Assembly: GCA_030653365.1 (NCBI GenBank)
Contig: JAURZL010000015.1
Location: 124,001 to 188,000 of the forward strand
Source: Anaerolineaceae bacterium
GTDB lineage: Bacteria > Chloroflexota > Anaerolineae > Anaerolineales > Anaerolineaceae
DNA length: 64,000 bases
Reading direction: 5' to 3'
Shown here in pieces: positions 63,136 to 64,000 of this stretch. Position numbers and translations under genes: made by a program. The stretch's first letter is position 1. Every line of letters begins with the position of its first letter. The notes beneath the pieces are model-generated. The model saw only the letters and a list, made by a program, of their open reading frames with translations, searched no databases and was not told the DNA's origin.

Positions 63136-64000
63136 TTAATTCATAACTCTCGGTTTTAGTTTAAATTTTTCTTCAGAGTTTTTGAAGAAACCTTCCAGTG
63201 GATTAGCATCAATGGCGAGGACTCTTCCATTTGAAAAATATTCAAAATCAAATTTGGTCAGGTCACCTGCATTCATACCCGGTACTGGCATTAGTCTGGC
63301 AGTGAGGGGTTTGTTCAGCCGGCTGGATAGAGCAGCGATATCAAGCAAGAGAGCCTCTATTTGTTCCCGCGTGCTTGAACCTGGAATTGGAATTGTATCC
63401 AGACCCGTACCACAGACAGCTGAATACATCAATAAATCTTTAATCGATAATGTCTGATCGATGGATCGTTTTGACAAGCGTGAGTCTTCGAGCAACGGCA
63501 GCATCAGGCCATTAAAACCACAGCGTGCCCAATCTCCTCGGTCTAAAGTATCAGCCAGAAATGCTGCTGCAGCCAAGGAACCGTGTTTTCCTAATGATGA
63601 AATACCGAGACTTTCCATTGCTGCGCCAAGTGAACAAGAATCATCCGGAAAAGGTGCGACTGAAAAATCAAAACCTTGAAAAACTACTTTATGATCAGCC
63701 AATAATTCAGAAAAAATTAATCCCAATTGATTAGCCTGTTTTTCCAGACGTTCTATCAGTAATTTCCGGGCTTCTAACAGATTCTTTGCATTTTGAAATG
63801 CAAATACTACTTCATCAGCTCCTTCAATCGCTAGACTGATTGCTGGTGGTTGTCCTTGTTGATGATAAGATCCAGGAAAAAATGGTCCAAATGGTTTCAC
63901 ATTTGCCAGGGCACTGAAACGTAAATTAGCGAAACCTTTTTCTTCGATTAATGAATTTTGATGTATGATTTTTGCACATCGTTGGATGGCATTGATGCTG
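63136..64000 (-). CDS. DUF711 (UPF0210) family protein; 5' end outside window
   Basis: The C-terminal ~288 residues of a DUF711 protein; the frame continues open through the right edge, so the start lies outside. Family features are LRFSALANVKPFGPFFPGSYHQQG, SLGAAMESLGISSLGKHGSL, CGFNGLMLPLLEDSRL, YSAVCGTGLDTIPIPG and RLMPVPGMNAGDLTKFDFEYF. DUF711 has a glycyl-radical-enzyme-like fold in some annotations, but its activity is unknown. An ACT-domain protein (UPF0237) is its usual partner and might lie outside the window. Confidence 0.92.
   Translation of the reverse strand, partial: SINAIQRCAKIIHQNSLIEEKGFANLRFSALANVKPFGPFFPGSYHQQGQPPAISLAIEGADEVVFAFQNAKNLLEARKLLIERLEKQANQLGLIFSELLADHKVVFQGFDFSVAPFPDDSCSLGAAMESLGISSLGKHGSLAAAAFLADTLDRGDWARCGFNGLMLPLLEDSRLSKRSIDQTLSIKDLLMYSAVCGTGLDTIPIPGSSTREQIEALLLDIAALSSRLNKPLTARLMPVPGMNAGDLTKFDFEYFSNGRVLAIDANPLEGFFKNSEEKFKLKPRVMN

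Overview
The window (about 40% GC, AT-rich intergenic DNA) looks like chromosome from an uncultured-type member of the Chloroflexota, most likely class Anaerolineae. This is an inference from gene content, not a database result. Pointers are an oversized SecA without the C-terminal zinc motif, a short EF-Ts, a GroEL lacking a GGM tail, many exported proteins with TPTPT-type linkers directly after a single membrane anchor, LysM-M23 hydrolases, and SIMPL and PpiC lipoproteins. No rRNA, tRNA, CRISPR array, phage or insertion sequence was seen. Nearly all genes are housekeeping genes.

Layout. 1-4.9 kb: end of an alpha-glucan phosphorylase, a DUF2179-type membrane protein, an NfeD-type membrane protease and dnaK. 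5-7.6 kb (minus): rpsB-tsf-pyrH; S2 has a long low-complexity tail. 7.9-10.2 kb: surE, a CBS pair protein and an exported CAP-LysM protein. 10.2-12.1 kb (minus): cysK-cysE behind a strong promoter and a leader that encodes a 13-residue peptide with two Cys codons overlapping an attenuator-like RNA structure. 12.3-14.8 kb: membrane stress-type proteins and a SIMPL lipoprotein. 14.9-17 kb (minus): frr-uppS-cdsA, the other half of the usual rpsB-tsf-pyrH-frr-uppS-cdsA cluster. 17.2-18.3 kb: two unrecognised genes under a promoter whose -10 box sits inside a perfect 13+13 bp palindrome. 18.3-22 kb (minus): phosphoesterase, acpS and an M16 peptidase pair.

22.3-28.5 kb: an FprA-like ferredoxin reductase, then a complete 2-oxoacid dehydrogenase operon (E1a-E1b-E2-E3). 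28.8-34.5 kb: giant SecA (1344 aa) and ribosomal protein S1 with a repetitive tail. 34.5-40.9 kb: M19 dipeptidase, membrane protein, LysM-M23 hydrolase, Memo-family protein, PriA. 41-47.3 kb (minus): second LysM-M23 hydrolase, Rho, and a NatAB-type ABC exporter. 47.6 kb: URO-D family protein. 48.8-54.1 kb (minus): BMP-type nucleoside ABC importer. 54.3-56.4 kb (minus): MFS transporter and trmD. 56.6-59.2 kb: two paralogous membrane-anchored TPR proteins. 59.2-61.3 kb: groES-groEL under a sigma70-type promoter with a perfect CIRCE operator. 61.4-63 kb: PpiC-type lipoprotein and a membrane-anchored protein; 63.1 kb to the edge: DUF711 protein (partial).

The most notable signals are regulatory: the Cys leader peptide/attenuator of cysK-cysE, the palindromic LexA-like promoter at 17.15 kb, a family of short hairpin repeats in five intergenic gaps, several promoter-to-ATG arrangements that predict leaderless mRNAs, and the unusual extensions of SecA, S1 and S2.
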